From contig NC_134467.1 in the NCBI RefSeq assembly GCF_047948215.1, positions 38,679,520 to 38,743,519 on the forward strand: 64,000 nucleotides of DNA. Reading direction: 5' to 3'. Position 1 is the stretch's first letter. Every line of letters begins with the position of its first letter. The notes under the pieces were generated by a model. It searched no databases, had not been told where the DNA came from, and was given only the letters and a program-made list of their open reading frames with translations. The position numbers and the translations under genes are program-made. This stretch comes from Lycorma delicatula. Its lineage: Eukaryota > Arthropoda > Insecta > Hemiptera > Fulgoridae. Below are positions 36,411 through 48,157 of this stretch, piece by piece.

Positions 36411-37714
36411 CAGAGTTATCATAAAAGAATGGTGCGGTTTCAGTAATTTATAGGAAGATTGTACGGAAATTTCTAGATGTTATATTGGTATCCCAAAAGT
36501 TTATCAGCAGTTGTAACCACGTCAGTTCTTGTATTGTTGTTGCGGTGAGTTTAGTGAGTTACTATGTTCTCAGATAAAGACAAAGCAAAGTGTGTTTTAT
36601 TGATGGCTGAATTAAAATCCGTAATTTTAGTTCAACGTGCGTTTCGACGTGAATTCGGAAGAGATCCACCGCACAAAAGTAACACAACATGTTGGTTCAA
36701 ATGATTCGAAGAAACTGGATTGGTTAAGAAACAGAAATCAACCGGCAGACCAAGTGCACCAGACGAAACGGTTGAACTAATTAGACAATCAGCAATTAGA
36801 AGTCCTGGGAAGTCCATCCCCCGTCGAAGCGTCGAATTAGGTATTCCAAAATCAGTTCACAAAGTTTTACGTAAAAAATTGAAATTACACGCTTATAAAA
36901 TCCAGATACTGCAGGAATTGAAACCCGATGATGTGGTAAAACGTTACAATTTCACTGTTGAAATGTCAGACAGAATAAGTGAAAACAAATCATTTTTAGA
37001 TGATATAATTTTTACAGATGAAGCTACATTCCATGTGAATGGATGTGTTAACAGACACAATTCGTGACTATGGGGCTCTGAAAACCCACACGCGATTATT
37101 GAGAAACAACATGATTCACTTAAAGTTACTATTTGGTGTGGTGTGATGAAAAATCGTGTAATAGGGCCTTTCTTCTTTGCTGAAAAAACAATTAATGGAG
37201 TTGTGTATCTTGACATGTTAACCGAATATTGCTTTCCTCAGCCGGATGAACTCGAAAACATTCATCGACTTCATTTCCAACAAGATGGTGCTCCCCCACA
37301 CTTCAATGCATCAGTCACGAACGCTTTGAACGAAAAATTTGGAGATCAATGGATTGGTCGGCAAGGACCCATACTTTGGCCTCCAAGGAGTCCAGACCTG
37401 ACACCTTGCGATTTTTTCTTGTGGGGGTACATCAAAAGCGTTATTTATACACAAAAAATTTGCGACCTAAACCGCTTAAAAAACAGGTTTAATGAAGCAG
37501 TGACAACCATTAATGAAGAAATATTAACTAATGTTTGGAGAGAAGTTGAATATCGTTTGGACATTTGTCAAGCGACTGAGGGCGCACATATTGAAATTTA
37601 TTAATTATGTAAAAAAATGTTTGACGACAAATTTGAAAAATAAAAAACATAAACTGTAAGTAAATCTGTTTTAATTTAAACCATGATCAAAACCGCACCA
37701 TTCTTTTAACCCTG
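36411..37714 (+). mobile_element. DD41D Tc1/mariner element, complete ends
   Basis: Inverted ends CAGAGTTATCATAAAAGAATGG (left; shown part only) and CAGGGTTAAAAGAATGGTGC (right, complement) share AAAAGAATGGTGCGGTTT and are flanked by TA at 36409-36410 and 37715-37716. Length 1304 bp. The left end has 3 extra bases within the repeat. This is the least damaged transposon in the window. Confidence 0.92.
36564..37604 (+). pseudogene. DD41D transposase with two in-frame stops
   Basis: One frame of 347 codons from ATG 36564 to TAA is broken only by TGA at about 36702 and TGA at 37065. N-terminal HTH: LVQRAFRREFGRDPP. Catalytic parts: FTDEATFHVNG (first Asp), HFQQDGAPPHF (second Asp), WPPRSPDLTPCDFFLWG (third Asp). 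I count 41 residues between the second and third Asp, the spacing of the DD41D group described in flies such as Ceratitis. The C-terminus ICQATEGAHIEIY is complete. Enzyme role is cut-and-paste transposition at TA sites; this copy is dead unless the stops are read through. Confidence 0.9.
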
Positions 37715-37859
37715 TATTATCATTTGACTGTTAATCCAAACCTGGTGAATCTTGAATTAATATTGACAAAAAATAATGAAGAATATGCTATGACTTGATT
37801 CTTGTTTTCAGTTAAAATCGTAGTACAATATTTTTCTACAATGTTTTGAGTTTGTTTCT

Positions 37860-38290
37860 TAATAAAAGACAATTTTTTTAAATCTTCTTCATGTTTATTT
37901 GGCACTAGATATATTTTTAGAAAATTAAATACTCTATTTTTTTTTTTTTTTTTTGCAAATTCTATGTTTACTAGCAATTTAACAAAGTTATTGCAAATCA
38001 AACAAAAAACATTTTGCTCTGCGACACCAATTTTTTGTATTTTACAATAATTTTCAAACAATTACTAGAGATACAATTCCTGGAACATATTATATTCAAT
38101 TTTTCAATTCAAGTACATATGTTTATATCAAATATATAAATACATAAAATTTATTCTTTAAATTTCAAGGATTTAATTTCAAGGTATTGCTTCATTTTAT
38201 TCTTGAAGCAAAAATCAAGAGTGAAATTTTTACAAGCTGTGCTTGAAAATAAAGCATTTCCAGACTCATTTTATGTTTAATGTTTAATTT
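37860..38290 (+). repeat. Second relic related to long-TIR element
   Basis: CAAACAAAAAACATTTTGCT, CACCAATTTTTTGTATTTTA, ACTAGAGATACAATTCCTGG and AAAGCATTTCCAGACTCATT follow the same order as in the right arm at 28790-29035. Spacer parts differ. No terminus recognised. Confidence 0.55.
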
Positions 38291-38379
38291 TTTCCTTTAT
38301 TTTCACTAATCTTCCTGTTTTTTTTTGGTTTTTTTTTCATCTTTCATGACAGTATAGGATCACTTTAGTCAGTCCATTA

Positions 38380-38960
38380 TTAAAAGTCTCTTCAAAGGAA
38401 CTGTTTGGGCCTTGCGGTCTTTCCAATACTTTTTCATGTGTTCCAGTCTCCATACCCTTTCTGGTGTTGAAAATATTCTTGTTGTGTTTCTTTTAGAAGA
38501 TAGAAACTCACTTGTGAATGTAAAGCACAAGTATTATTGTCTTGATTTTTTCATTTAATCTTATCTTGTCTGTGCTGTCGTCTGGTTTAAAGCCAATCTC
38601 CTTCAATTCTCTCTTAGTTCTCTGATCCATCTGCATTCTGTCTTGGTGTTTTTTGAAACAAGATTGTTCTGTACTAGCTGTTTCAGAAGTCTTGAATCTT
38701 GCATCCACATTATATGTCCAAAGAATCCTAGTCTCTTCTTACACATGATATCAGTGATGGGTTCTAACTCATTGTATGTGACTTTGTTAGGCGTGATCTA
38801 CCACTGCCTGTCTTTCAAGTAAAAGACAGTTCCTTTTATTGTTGATGCAGTTTCTTCAATTCTTTTTCCAATTATCTAGAGTCTTCGGTCTTTGATTCTT
38901 CAGTCAGGTGGAAGAGTGTTTCTGCCGCATAAAGTGGCTTCCGGTTTTATAACTGTGTTA
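38380..38960 (-). pseudogene. LINE reverse transcriptase C-terminal fragment
   Basis: Minus-strand translation: LYAAETLFHLTEESK, then KGTVFYLKDRQW, NELEPITDIMCKKRLGFFGH and HIMWMQDSRLLKQLVQNN, FKKHQDRMQMDQRTKRELKE. The AAETL … KKRLGFFGHI order is typical of LINE C-termini after the RT domain. Several stops. Confidence 0.65.
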
Positions 38961-38964
38961 TAAT

Positions 38965-39299
38965 GTCTTATTTTTGCGTTTGTGGATAAACATTTTTTAT
39001 GTAAGTGTACCAGGTTAATTATTGTGCTTTAGCTGATAAGTTGATAAGTTTTTGTTTGGATTGGGGTTTTTTGCTCTCTCAGTATATATATATATAATAT
39101 ATATAATTCATTATATATATATATATATAAATTCATATATAATGAATTTTATGATTGATATATTGTCATTTAATACCATTTAGTAGACATGGAACAGTGG
39201 AAATCTGCATATTTTACTTTCTGTTAAATAATTTTATAAAAATTATGACTCCTAAAGAACTCTACGTAGATTATTTCATAATCGTTTTAATATTTTTCA
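38965..39299. other. Intronic sequence with TA microsatellite
   Basis: TA repeats and small AT palindromes at 39081-39150; otherwise nothing. Confidence 0.65.
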
Positions 39300-39539
39300 T
39301 CATGGGCTGGTACCATCTGTTCATGCAATAACTTACAGGTTAAAAAGTTTGAAGAAACTGATTCCACATTAAATTTAAAGTAGCAGCTAAAAGTGGTCAA
39401 AATACCAGAAAACAATGATAGTGTTTAAACTGCCACAACATACAGCCCAATAACATTCTGCAATTAAACATGCATTACCATTGATTATCAGTAAACGACA
39501 GATTCAATGAATTTGATATAAAGACTTAAGTTTTCACCC

Positions 39540-40490
39540 GTGTTAAAATTCAGTTGCTCAGGAATTAAAAAATGCCAACTTCATTGCTCGCAAAATTTTT
39601 CGTCAAGAAATATTGCAGCGTTTGGATGGTGATGAAAACTTAATCCACCAGAATAGACTCAATATTGGCGCAGTGCTGTAAACCCACTTCACTTATACAG
39701 ACATTCGTTTACAATTTTAAAAATAATCACATTCATTCACTAAATGCTCCCAGTTCATAACACTGTTGGTTTACGATCTTACAAATAACACATCTAGATG
39801 TAGGATATATATTTATTTGGTTGTTAACACCAAGTCAGTCATTGCCAGTTGTTACCTGAACATGGCCATACTTTCACTTCTAGGACTATCATGAACAATA
39901 GCTGCACTTTCTATCAGCAAAGACCATCTTTTATTTTCACTACATGACAGGAGATACTGTTGAGGTGAAACTTGATGATAAGAAAATAACGATGACTGCT
40001 GAAGCATGACTTGTGTACCGTTTTTTGCCAACAAATCTGCCTTAATTTTCATATACACCCACATAGGATGGAATCCACTGAAAACCCACCTCCTTTCCTG
40101 CAACTTAAAACTATTTCATCCAGGTCCGTGCATCTAACATGTTTAAACAAATAGGATGTTGGAAAGATGCGAGAGCCAGAACAGCAACTGTTGTTGGACA
40201 TCCATTATAAAGACAGCTGTCATCTAGCAACCCGGATCATATTTTCATGATGACTGCGGAAACTCTACAGCCATTACTGAAGCATATTACACAGCAAGAT
40301 TACAACATTTTTGAGCTAAGAATTAAGTTTGATTTCCGCATACTATGTCGTTCTAGCAAGATGGTGCTACAAGTCATACTGTGTGTTTATTACCGTTTTA
40401 AGGGAACTCTTTCCAAACCATATCATATCCAAAAAAACGGGAAAATCGTTTGCCCAGGTAGATCTCTATCTGCATGCGACTTTTTTCAAT
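39540..40490 (+). pseudogene. Possible Tc1/mariner transposase relic
   Basis: QDGATSHTVCLLPF near 40358-40400 matches the second-Asp block of Tc1/mariner transposases, and DLYLHATFF near 40470 may be the worn third-Asp region. The rest (about 39540-40340) is too decayed to read. Low certainty. Confidence 0.4.
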
Positions 40491-40564
40491 CGGACTGCTC
40501 TAGAGCAAGGTGTATATCACGTGACTGCAAACATCTGTGGAACTAAAATTAAAAGATGAAGAAA

Positions 40565-40976
40565 AAATTACATGCATTATACATACTATGTTACGGTGAT
40601 TAGTGGAAATTTTTCAATTAAAACTATAAGGATGTGTAGATCATAATGGTGCCCACCTTTCAAGTTTGGTTTTTTTTTTAATGGCAGATCTTCTTACTTA
40701 AAACTGTAGACTCTAGATTAAAAGGCCTTGTTATTGATAGTATACTTTTGATAGTCAAAATTAAATTATTCCTCAAGATGATTAGAGGCCATTAATTTGT
40801 ACGTCGAATTTTACAAAACAAATGGTTTCAGATTGGTTAGAATAAGAGCTTTCATCAACCGAAAAAATGTTTAAATAGATAAATATATGTACTTATTCAT
40901 AAAATATTCATCAAATTAAAAATTTCAAATAGCATATAATTAAATAATTAATAAGAAAGAAACCATTAAAAATTAC
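40565..40976. other. Intronic sequence, nothing recognised
   Basis: AT-rich, runs to the donor of Ack exon 2. Confidence 0.5.
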
Positions 40977-41106
40977 CTGACATCTTTTTCTTGAATTAAA
41001 CAAGTTAAACTAAGCGATACTAAATCATTGCAATTTTGACTACTGTTGACATTAGATTGTAATGATTTTTTATTTAATGTTCCGGAACTCATCGCTGGTT
41101 TATTAC
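40977..41106 (-). CDS. Ack: Ack visible exon 2: linker before kinase domain
   Basis: Encodes residues 53-95 and part of Arg96, a Ser/Asn-rich linker ending in LTCLIQEKDV. ACK proteins have a very similar LTCLIxEKDL just before the kinase glycine loop. The acceptor is TTAAAG| (AG at 41108-41107); the donor CAG|GTAATT has GT at 40976-40975. The incoming split codon gives Gly and the outgoing one gives Arg. No long open frame marks this exon; it was found by matching the family linker and the flanking phases. Confidence 0.87.
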
Positions 41107-42504
41107 CTTTAACAAAAATTAATATTATTTATAAATAAGTCACGTTATATATAGTATTAATCTTACGGTATAAATGTATTTTAAGTAAATAATAATAATA
41201 GCTTTTTAATTTAATTTTAACTAATATTTACAACTATGGTCATTCACTAATGCAAACATTAACAAACTTTAAGGCATTAGCAAAGTTCTTTCAAATGGAA
41301 ACAGCATCTAAGTAGTTTTACCATGGGTAAAAAATGTTGCTGCAGTGGTAATGATTATGAAGTTAACTGCAAAGTTTGATTCAATGCTTTTTTTTCTCAT
41401 ACTTGACACAAGTGCTTGTGGGGGTATATATATATATATATATACCCCCAAAAAATTAAATATATATACCCACAATTTTTGTATTGAAAAATTAACAATT
41501 ACATTTCATCTTAACTGTAATTTCCTGATGACAGTATGCACATGTACTCATTGCGTTCATACGTCATTACATTTTAGAAAACATCAAACAAAAAACTTCA
41601 TAGAGAGCTACAATCAGTTGAACAAACATATTTCTTGAACAAACATTTAAAAATAATGTTATATTAAAGTGAATATTTCACATGAATAGCAAATGCAGCG
41701 GTTATTATAATTCTATATATCATATTCAATAGTTTTCCATGTACTATAAAAAAATTATAAAAAATTGGATAGATTAACGACAGCAAATAAATTTTAGACA
41801 ATTTTTTTTTGAGGTTGGTTTCACCTCAGTGGATGGATAGATAACAGAAATTATTGTGCATCATATTATAAATTGTTGTAGTTACCTTTTCGTAAACAAA
41901 ACGTTAGTGTGGTATGCATTAACAGAAAAAATATTTTATTAAAAAAAATGGTCAACTCTTAGAAAGAGATAGTTATGAAAACAGATTATCGCTCTGTATG
42001 ATGAGTAATACAGGTTGTTACAACATGATAATGTAATCTATCGCCTTAATTCATAATGCAATTCCCTTCAAGAAATTTTTGAAACAGCCTAATGTTTAGC
42101 AGTTTGTTACCACCTTAATCTCTTGTCCTACAAATTCTAATTTATTCTAAATTTTATGAGATCTTGACAAAAAAAATTTACTGAAACAATCCTTACACTT
42201 AACCTATGTGATAAAGGCAAATGTTGCTGTTACAATAAACACAATTACACCTGGAATATGTTAAGAAAAATATCAAAGTCTACAGTGAATCATGTGGGTA
42301 AGTGTTTATATACTAAACCTGAAACTCTTCCGTCACTTTTGTGTACATGTAAATATAAGGTTATCACATTTTTACAATAGATGTTGTAATTTATCAGATA
42401 TTTTCTTTATCAGTTAACTAATCTGCAAGGCCAAACACACAACTAATAAATAAATAAATAAAATATTTTTACATATTAAATATATAACATTGAATACTTA
42501 TTAC
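41107..42504. other. Intron 1 with a 32-bp perfect palindrome
   Basis: TGGGGG, 20 bp of TA repeat and CCCCCA form a perfect palindrome at 41419-41450, followed by a second TATATACCCACA. Otherwise AT-rich and without recognisable elements. Confidence 0.75.
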
Positions 42505-42661
42505 CAGTAAGCGGGTTTAATTTTGTCATTAAATTACGTTTCCATTGTTGTGTTTTTCTCTTTTTTACTGCTTCCAATAATCTTCTAGCACCTGGTTTTC
42601 CCATGCCAATTTTTTCAAGATCTTCAGCTTGAACGTAATCAAAATGAGATAACCTTGTAAC
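42505..42661 (-). CDS. Ack: Ack visible exon 1: end of N-terminal SAM-like region
   Basis: Encodes residues 1-52. Segment [10 protein letters not shown] followed by [12 protein letters not shown] and [11 protein letters not shown] matches the end of the N-terminal helical region of ACK kinases, which in the family helps membrane localisation and activation. The acceptor AG lies at 42663-42662 after a T-run; the donor is ACTG|GTAATA with GT at 42504-42503, phase 1. An ATG six bases upstream (42667) is in frame, so this could in principle be a start, but it sits inside an acceptor-like T-tract and the family has about 30 more residues before this point. I therefore treat it as internal. Confidence 0.88.
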
Positions 42662-43149
42662 CTTCATGAAAAAAAATTACATAACATAAACAACAACATA
42701 ACATAAACAAAGTATAATTATAGTAATAAAAAAGTAATTGTTAGCAATTAGTACAACTAAATAATTATTTTGCTACGATTAAGTAAGTATTTATCTTTTT
42801 TATATATAAAATAAAAAAGTTAAAAAAAAGGTTCTAAATTCATACAAATACCGTACGATTCAAAAAAGATTTCACAACTTTAAACGCATATAAAAAATTT
42901 ACTGATATAAGTTACAAATTCGGCTGAAGTTTCATTTTATAACAAAACACATCAAGTTTGACTCACATAGTACATTAGTGCCAAATTCGACCACCAGTGC
43001 TGTCACTGGTATTGTTAAAAATGTATACATTTACTGGTGTTGAACGTGCTTGCTGTATGTTACTTTCATGATTTGTAGTCAGCAACAGTTCAACATAATT
43101 TACATAGACTGTACAGTAAGAAACCTCCTAGAAGTAATGCAATTTACTC
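42662..43149. other. Sequence upstream of visible Ack exon 1, nothing recognised
   Basis: Presumably intron, since the N-terminal Ack exon was not found. AT-rich. Confidence 0.5.
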
Positions 43150-43600
43150 TTGCCGCCAAACCTTAGTCGAGATAGTACAGCCTTCTTCCAGATTGATTGC
43201 CTACTCTTCTTCAAGGAGGCAAACGTAAATTGTATCGTTTATCTGGACACGCTTCAAAATTTTGTAATTCCTCAATTAGACAATGAAGACGAAGTAGGAC
43301 ACCCCATTACTATCAGTAAGATGGGGAACCACCTCACTACTGCCTAAATGTCCAAGATTTTCTTGATACTCAACTCCCAGGTCGGTGGGTTGGTTGTGAA
43401 GGTCTGACTGCATGACCACCTTGTTCCCCAGATTTTGACCCAGCTAGATTTTTTCTTGCAGTTTCATTAAAGATCAAGTTTTTATGTACTGCCTTTGCCT
43501 GCTGATCTTGTTGGACTAGGATTTTAAATTAACGTTGCAGCTGCTGAGGTAATGCCCGACTTGCTGGCTAAGTCTGGAATGAAATCGACTTCAGGTAAGA
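43150..43600 (+). pseudogene. DD41D-type transposase relic
   Basis: FKEANVNCIVYLDTLQNFVI and PQLDNEDEV are followed, after shifts, by HYCLNVQDFLDTQLPGRWVG and a CSPDFDPARFFL block. This follows the transposase at 36564 in order, with 41 positions between the expected second and third acidic residues; the third is now Arg. Ends not recognised; CCTTTTTGAATCACCC at about 43745 could be part of a terminus. Confidence 0.65.
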
Positions 43601-43784
43601 TGCATGTTGCATTACTAATGGAAGCCATATCAAACCAAAGTGAATGTTCGGTGATAAACTTGATGTGTTTTTCTATGAAATAAGATCTCAACTGAATCTG
43701 TAAGTTATCTCAATAGATTTGTATATGCTTTTAAATTGTGAAGTCCTTTTTGAATCACCCATTATAATATAAAATATAATCCAA

Positions 43785-45160
43785 CAAAACACAGTAACAA
43801 TTTATGGTAAACTTACCATATTAATTTCCAATAACTAGTTTTCACAGTATCCTGCAGCTTCAGTGGTATTAAATTATATATTTATTACATTAAAAAAAAT
43901 TATTTTATTTTTTTGGTAATTTTACTTGAAATTATGTTTTGAATTTTGAATAATATGAGCGTGTATGTAAATTTTGCTGACCAGTAGTGTAACAATGTAA
44001 TCTTTAAAAAGTATATTTTCCTTTGCTCTAATGTCAATATTGCAATAATGTCAATAACTGTTAAGACTGCATTTTTATTATGATTTTAATCAAATCATTA
44101 TATTTGAATATGATATGGTGGTTTAACACTCTATAACTTTGTTTATATTTACAAATGAAATATTTCACGAGCATAAATCATTATTACTAATATCCAAAAC
44201 CTTTAAGTTATTTATGCAATCTGTAATATTATGTTTGCATTGTAATAGACGGTCAGCTGTATTACATATACCTCTTTTAGGTAATTTCATAAGAAAGCTA
44301 CCTATTGTAATGGGTGCCATGATAGGACATCTGGAAAATTTAGACAATCTTTGCGTTTCACATCCCCAGACCCCAAAGCCACCATCAGTTCAAAAGTTTA
44401 TTTATACATACATTTCATTTTCTTGTAGACACGATAACTGCCATAATTTTGCGCCAATCACTTTCAAATTGATATATAAAATATAAAGTCCCAAAATCTC
44501 GGTCAAGTTCGTTAATGGGAAAAATCGAACCATGGAGGTGGAAATGGAAAGGCTTTTTCGAAAAAAACAAAATAGCGCTATAGCTTTCTTATTAAGTAAA
44601 ATATCTAATTCGTTTAAAGTTCCTAGTATTATTTAGATAAGGACCTAAAACTTATCTAAGTAAGTTTTTTGATATCACCAACCACTGGCCCAGGGGGTTA
44701 AAAAAATGGGGTTTCAAAGACAAAAAAAAATCATACCGCCCTTAATAGGTACAGTTTGAATCGGTTTAAAATGGTCGTTAGTCCAGTAAACATTACCTAA
44801 AACTTTTGTCTGAAACAATTTTTGATATGACCAACCCTTACGGCAAGGGATAGCCAAAATGTTGCTGGAATTGTAAGAAGTGGAAACATTTTTTCACATG
44901 CAACCATTGTTGTACTGAGTAAATTTGAAGTTTTTCTTAAGGTGGAAATCTTTTTAACCCCTACTTAGCACCGATGAAATCTACCTTCATCTTCCAGCGT
45001 GCTAAAAGGGATTTTTTGTTGTTTTTGTATGCTGTGTAATATTCTGTAATTTTTTTTTAAAATGATCTATTGGTTTAAGCAATATAAACATTATTGCATT
45101 CATAGCATTTAATTCTGAATATTCCTCTCTATTATTACTTTTCCGTCTAGAACTATAGCT
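43785..45160 (+). repeat. Repeats R3 and R2, copies B
   Basis: 43785-44000 resembles R3 at 21395; 44275-45030 aligns with R2 at 20435-21310 over most of its length, with small indels. The order R3-R2 differs from copy A (R2-R3), so they are probably independent repeats. Non-coding. Confidence 0.7.
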
Positions 45161-45745
45161 CTAGAATGGAAAGTATTGTAATCAGTTCAATTTGGGCATA
45201 CGCGGTTTTCACCCCGGATCTTCAAATTTTAACACCTAAGGAACCCAAAAAACTGGATGGAAATTTTCCAGATGTTAATATTCAAATGTATGTGTATGTT
45301 CGAGATGTTAAATCACCTTATATCTCCAGAACTACTGTACCGATTTTGACTAACTTGGTCATATACGGGGCATTGATACCATGAAATTTTCAACTTAAAA
45401 GGTCAAAGGACTGAGGCTGTAGAACAAGTTCACCAACAGTATTTCAAGATTTTGCCTAATTAAGGTCATATTTTTCTTAGGCAGATTTTTTAACAATTAA
45501 AAACTAACAATATTTGCAAAAAACAGTTTTGCAAAATCGCAACATAGCTCCAAAAAAATGGGTGTTGAATCATCTATTAAATGCTGTATTTTGTGTTGTC
45601 ACAGGTGAGCAGTAGAATTAAATAAATGACTAATATTTTAAGTGTGAAAAAGTAACTCGATCTGGCTGGATCTCAAGAACTTGATCCGTATCTGTGCGTT
45701 TCTATCCGTATCTGTATCCGTTTGACTCCGTATCTGGTGCGTTAA
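45160..45745 (+). repeat. Interspersed repeat R1, copy B
   Basis: Similar to 1835-2345 over about 500 bp, including CAATTTGGGCATACGCGGTT and the ending GGTGCGTTAAGCC. This copy has a short tandem of TCCGTATCTG-like units near 45690-45730. Confidence 0.65.
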
Positions 45746-46171
45746 GCCACGCTATCTATTACATTAAAACATATTATTTTAATTTCTTACCATTTTATTT
45801 GAAATTGTTTTTTTTTTTAATTTTGTATAATTAAGCATATGTATAAATTTTGCTGTCCAACAACAATAAATTTTAAAACGGCACCTGAATATTTTCATAA
45901 CTAAAAATAAAATAATAGATAAAATACTTAGAATAAAAATTAATCTAACCCTTAAACATAATATAAAAAAGAGGAAGAGGGTTTTTTCCGGTATAAACAA
46001 AAAAACTACTCCATCAATCGCAAAAAAAATTAACCCATGTTTCTTGGCATAACTGAGAAGGTTTTTATGTATATTTCATGTCGAAAAATCTCGAAAATAT
46101 TTATGTAGTAGGCGAATTGAAAAATCAACCTTATTGCAATGCGCCCCCAGCTATTTGGAAAATGAAATATA

Positions 46172-46217
46172 CGAGGGTTATTCTTTTTTCAAGGTCTGAT
46201 CGGTCACGACATTAAAA
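46172..46217. mobile_element. Mariner terminus relic
   Basis: CGAGGGTTATTCTTTTTTCA AGGTCTGATC (split here) matches the left end of the mariner at 606 for 46 bp, preceded by TA, and then changes abruptly into RTE-like LINE sequence at about 46218. Confidence 0.8.
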
Positions 46218-46218
46218 C

Positions 46219-47259
46219 AATTTGTTTTATATATTCCAAACGTTGCTTGCCTGCACAGTTTTTACCTTCTACTTGTCCCTCTAATATTAAAGCAGCTATT
46301 CCAGGATGCCTTAATATGTGGCCTATAAGTCTGTCTCTTCTTTTAGTTATATTTTTCCAAATGCTTCTTTCTTAATCAATTTGCCACAACACCTCTTCAT
46401 TTGTCATTTTATCCACCCATCTGATTTTTAACATTCTCCTATAGCACTACATTTCAAAAGCTTCTAATCTTTTCTTCTCAGGTACTCTGATCGTCCAAGT
46501 TTCACTTCCATATAAAGCTATGCTCCAAACATATACTTTCAAAAATGTTTTCCTGAAGTTTAAATTAATTTTTGATGTAAACAAATTATATTTCTGAATG
46601 AAGGCTCGTTTCGTCTGTACTATTCGTTATTTTATATCGTTCCTGCTTCGTCCATCTTTAGTAATTCTACTTCCCAAATAACAAAATTCTTCTACCTCCG
46701 TAATCTTTTCTCATCCTATTTTTATATTCAGTGGTTCATCTACATTATTTCTATTACATTTCACTACTTTCGTTTTGTTCTTTATTTTCTTGCGGTAGTT
46801 CTTGCGTAGAATGTCATCCATGCCGTTCATTGTTTCTTCTAAATCTTTTTTACTCTCAGCTAGAATTACCACATCATTAGCAAATCGTAGCATTTTAATT
46901 TTTTCACCTTGTACTGTCACTCCGGATCTTAATTGTTCTTTAACGTCATTAACTACTAGTTCTATGTAAAGATTAAAAAGTAACAGGGTTAGCGAACATC
47001 CTTGTCGGACTCTCTTTTTTTTATTACGGCTTCTTTCTTATGTTCTACAATTATTATTGTTGTTGTTTGGTTCCTGTAAATGTTAGCAATTGTTCATCTC
47101 TGTATTTGAACCCTATTTTTTTAAAAAAGCTGAGCCATTATTCCATTCTACGTTATCAAATGCCTTTTCTAGGTCGATAAATGCAAGTATGTTGATTTGT
47201 TTTTCTTTAATCTTCCTTCTACTATTAATCTGAATGTTAAACTGCTTCCCTTGCTGGTT
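46219..47259 (-). mobile_element. RTE-like LINE fragment
   Basis: Same family as 9760-12985, minus strand, truncated at both ends: it runs from the segment before VKQI (near 46220) to the RT region before FGFRK (near 47259). The catalytic block reads LRFANDVVILAE, so one Asp of the FADD box is Asn here. Frameshifts throughout. The missing 3' end and tail, and the junction with mariner sequence, show it is not a simple retrotransposition product. Confidence 0.85.
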
Positions 47260-47877
47260 TATGTTTCACATAATATTAAATTTTATTAACACAGCAGCCA
47301 ATATGTTAATGAATTTTATAAATGCAAAAAGTATATTAGTGCAAAGTGGCAAACTTCTTTTTTTAAGTAAGAACAACAAATGTACGAGTAAAAAGATCAC
47401 CCTTACATAATCGATCATAAGCCTTTATTCACACTCTTTGAACTATTTTTCGAATAATGCAAATTATTTTTCAGCTTCTTTATTGTGTTTGTATTCTACA
47501 AAATCGTCTGATGTAATATTTTGTTTTATTCTTTTTTTAAACAATTCTCGTTTTTAAGATAGAAATTGTTTTGTCATAATTTTTATGTATTTCAGTGTGT
47601 GATACTGAAATTCACAAAAATTGTGAATGAACCCAAAAAAAAGAAGAAATCACGAGTAACGTTTTTCATGTATCATTATTTTTCCACTATAAAAAAAAAC
47701 CAATGCCAGAAAAGTAATACAGTTTTGTCGTCAGATTTTTTATCAATGTAACAATTATATATTTTAATCATGTTACTTATTTAAATATCTTTGAAATTCA
47801 AATAGTCAATTTCAGAAGATAATCTCAAAAGCTGTTTTAAAAACAAATATATTTCTGAAAACTCGATTTTGAGTCTA

Positions 47878-47913
<36 letters not shown>

Positions 47914-47989
47914 CTATATATATCTTGATAAGTATTTGATAATGGTCAGGCATAGATTCACGTTGTCTACGAACATAAATTTTAGTAAC
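47260..47989. other. AT-rich sequence with TA microsatellite
   Basis: TA repeat at 47886-47932; nothing else recognised. Confidence 0.6.
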
Positions 47990-48157
47990 CCTAAAAGTTT
48001 TCCGTCCTCCGTGATGCGAGTAGTAGGATCTCGGCGTATTATCCGGAGGTCCCGTGTTCGAATCCCAGTCAGGCATGGCATTTTTACAGGCTAAAAAAAT
48101 TGTCACTCATCCCATCCTCTTAAGTAATACCTAACGGTGGTCCCGGAATGAAAAAAA
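47990..48157 (+). mobile_element. SINE of a second head type
   Basis: The head GTGATGCGAGTAGTAGGATC with the B-box GTGTTCGAATCCCAG (about 48053-48067) differs from the TGGTCTAGTGG family. The end, CATCCTCTTAAGTAATACCT followed by AACGGTGGTCCCGG and an A-run, is the same tail as in the first family. Confidence 0.75.

Noticed and set aside
42505..42667. ATG at 42667 as the start codon of Ack
   Set aside because: It lies within the T-rich acceptor context, and the family has further N-terminal residues; the exon fits better as internal. Not fully excluded.
44165..44347. Minus-strand frame as a possible upstream Ack exon
   Set aside because: No similarity to the N-terminal ACK region, and it lies within repeat R2.
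47990..48157. Genuine tRNA gene
   Set aside because: A- and B-box-like segments exist, but no cloverleaf could be paired and the sequence continues into a SINE tail.
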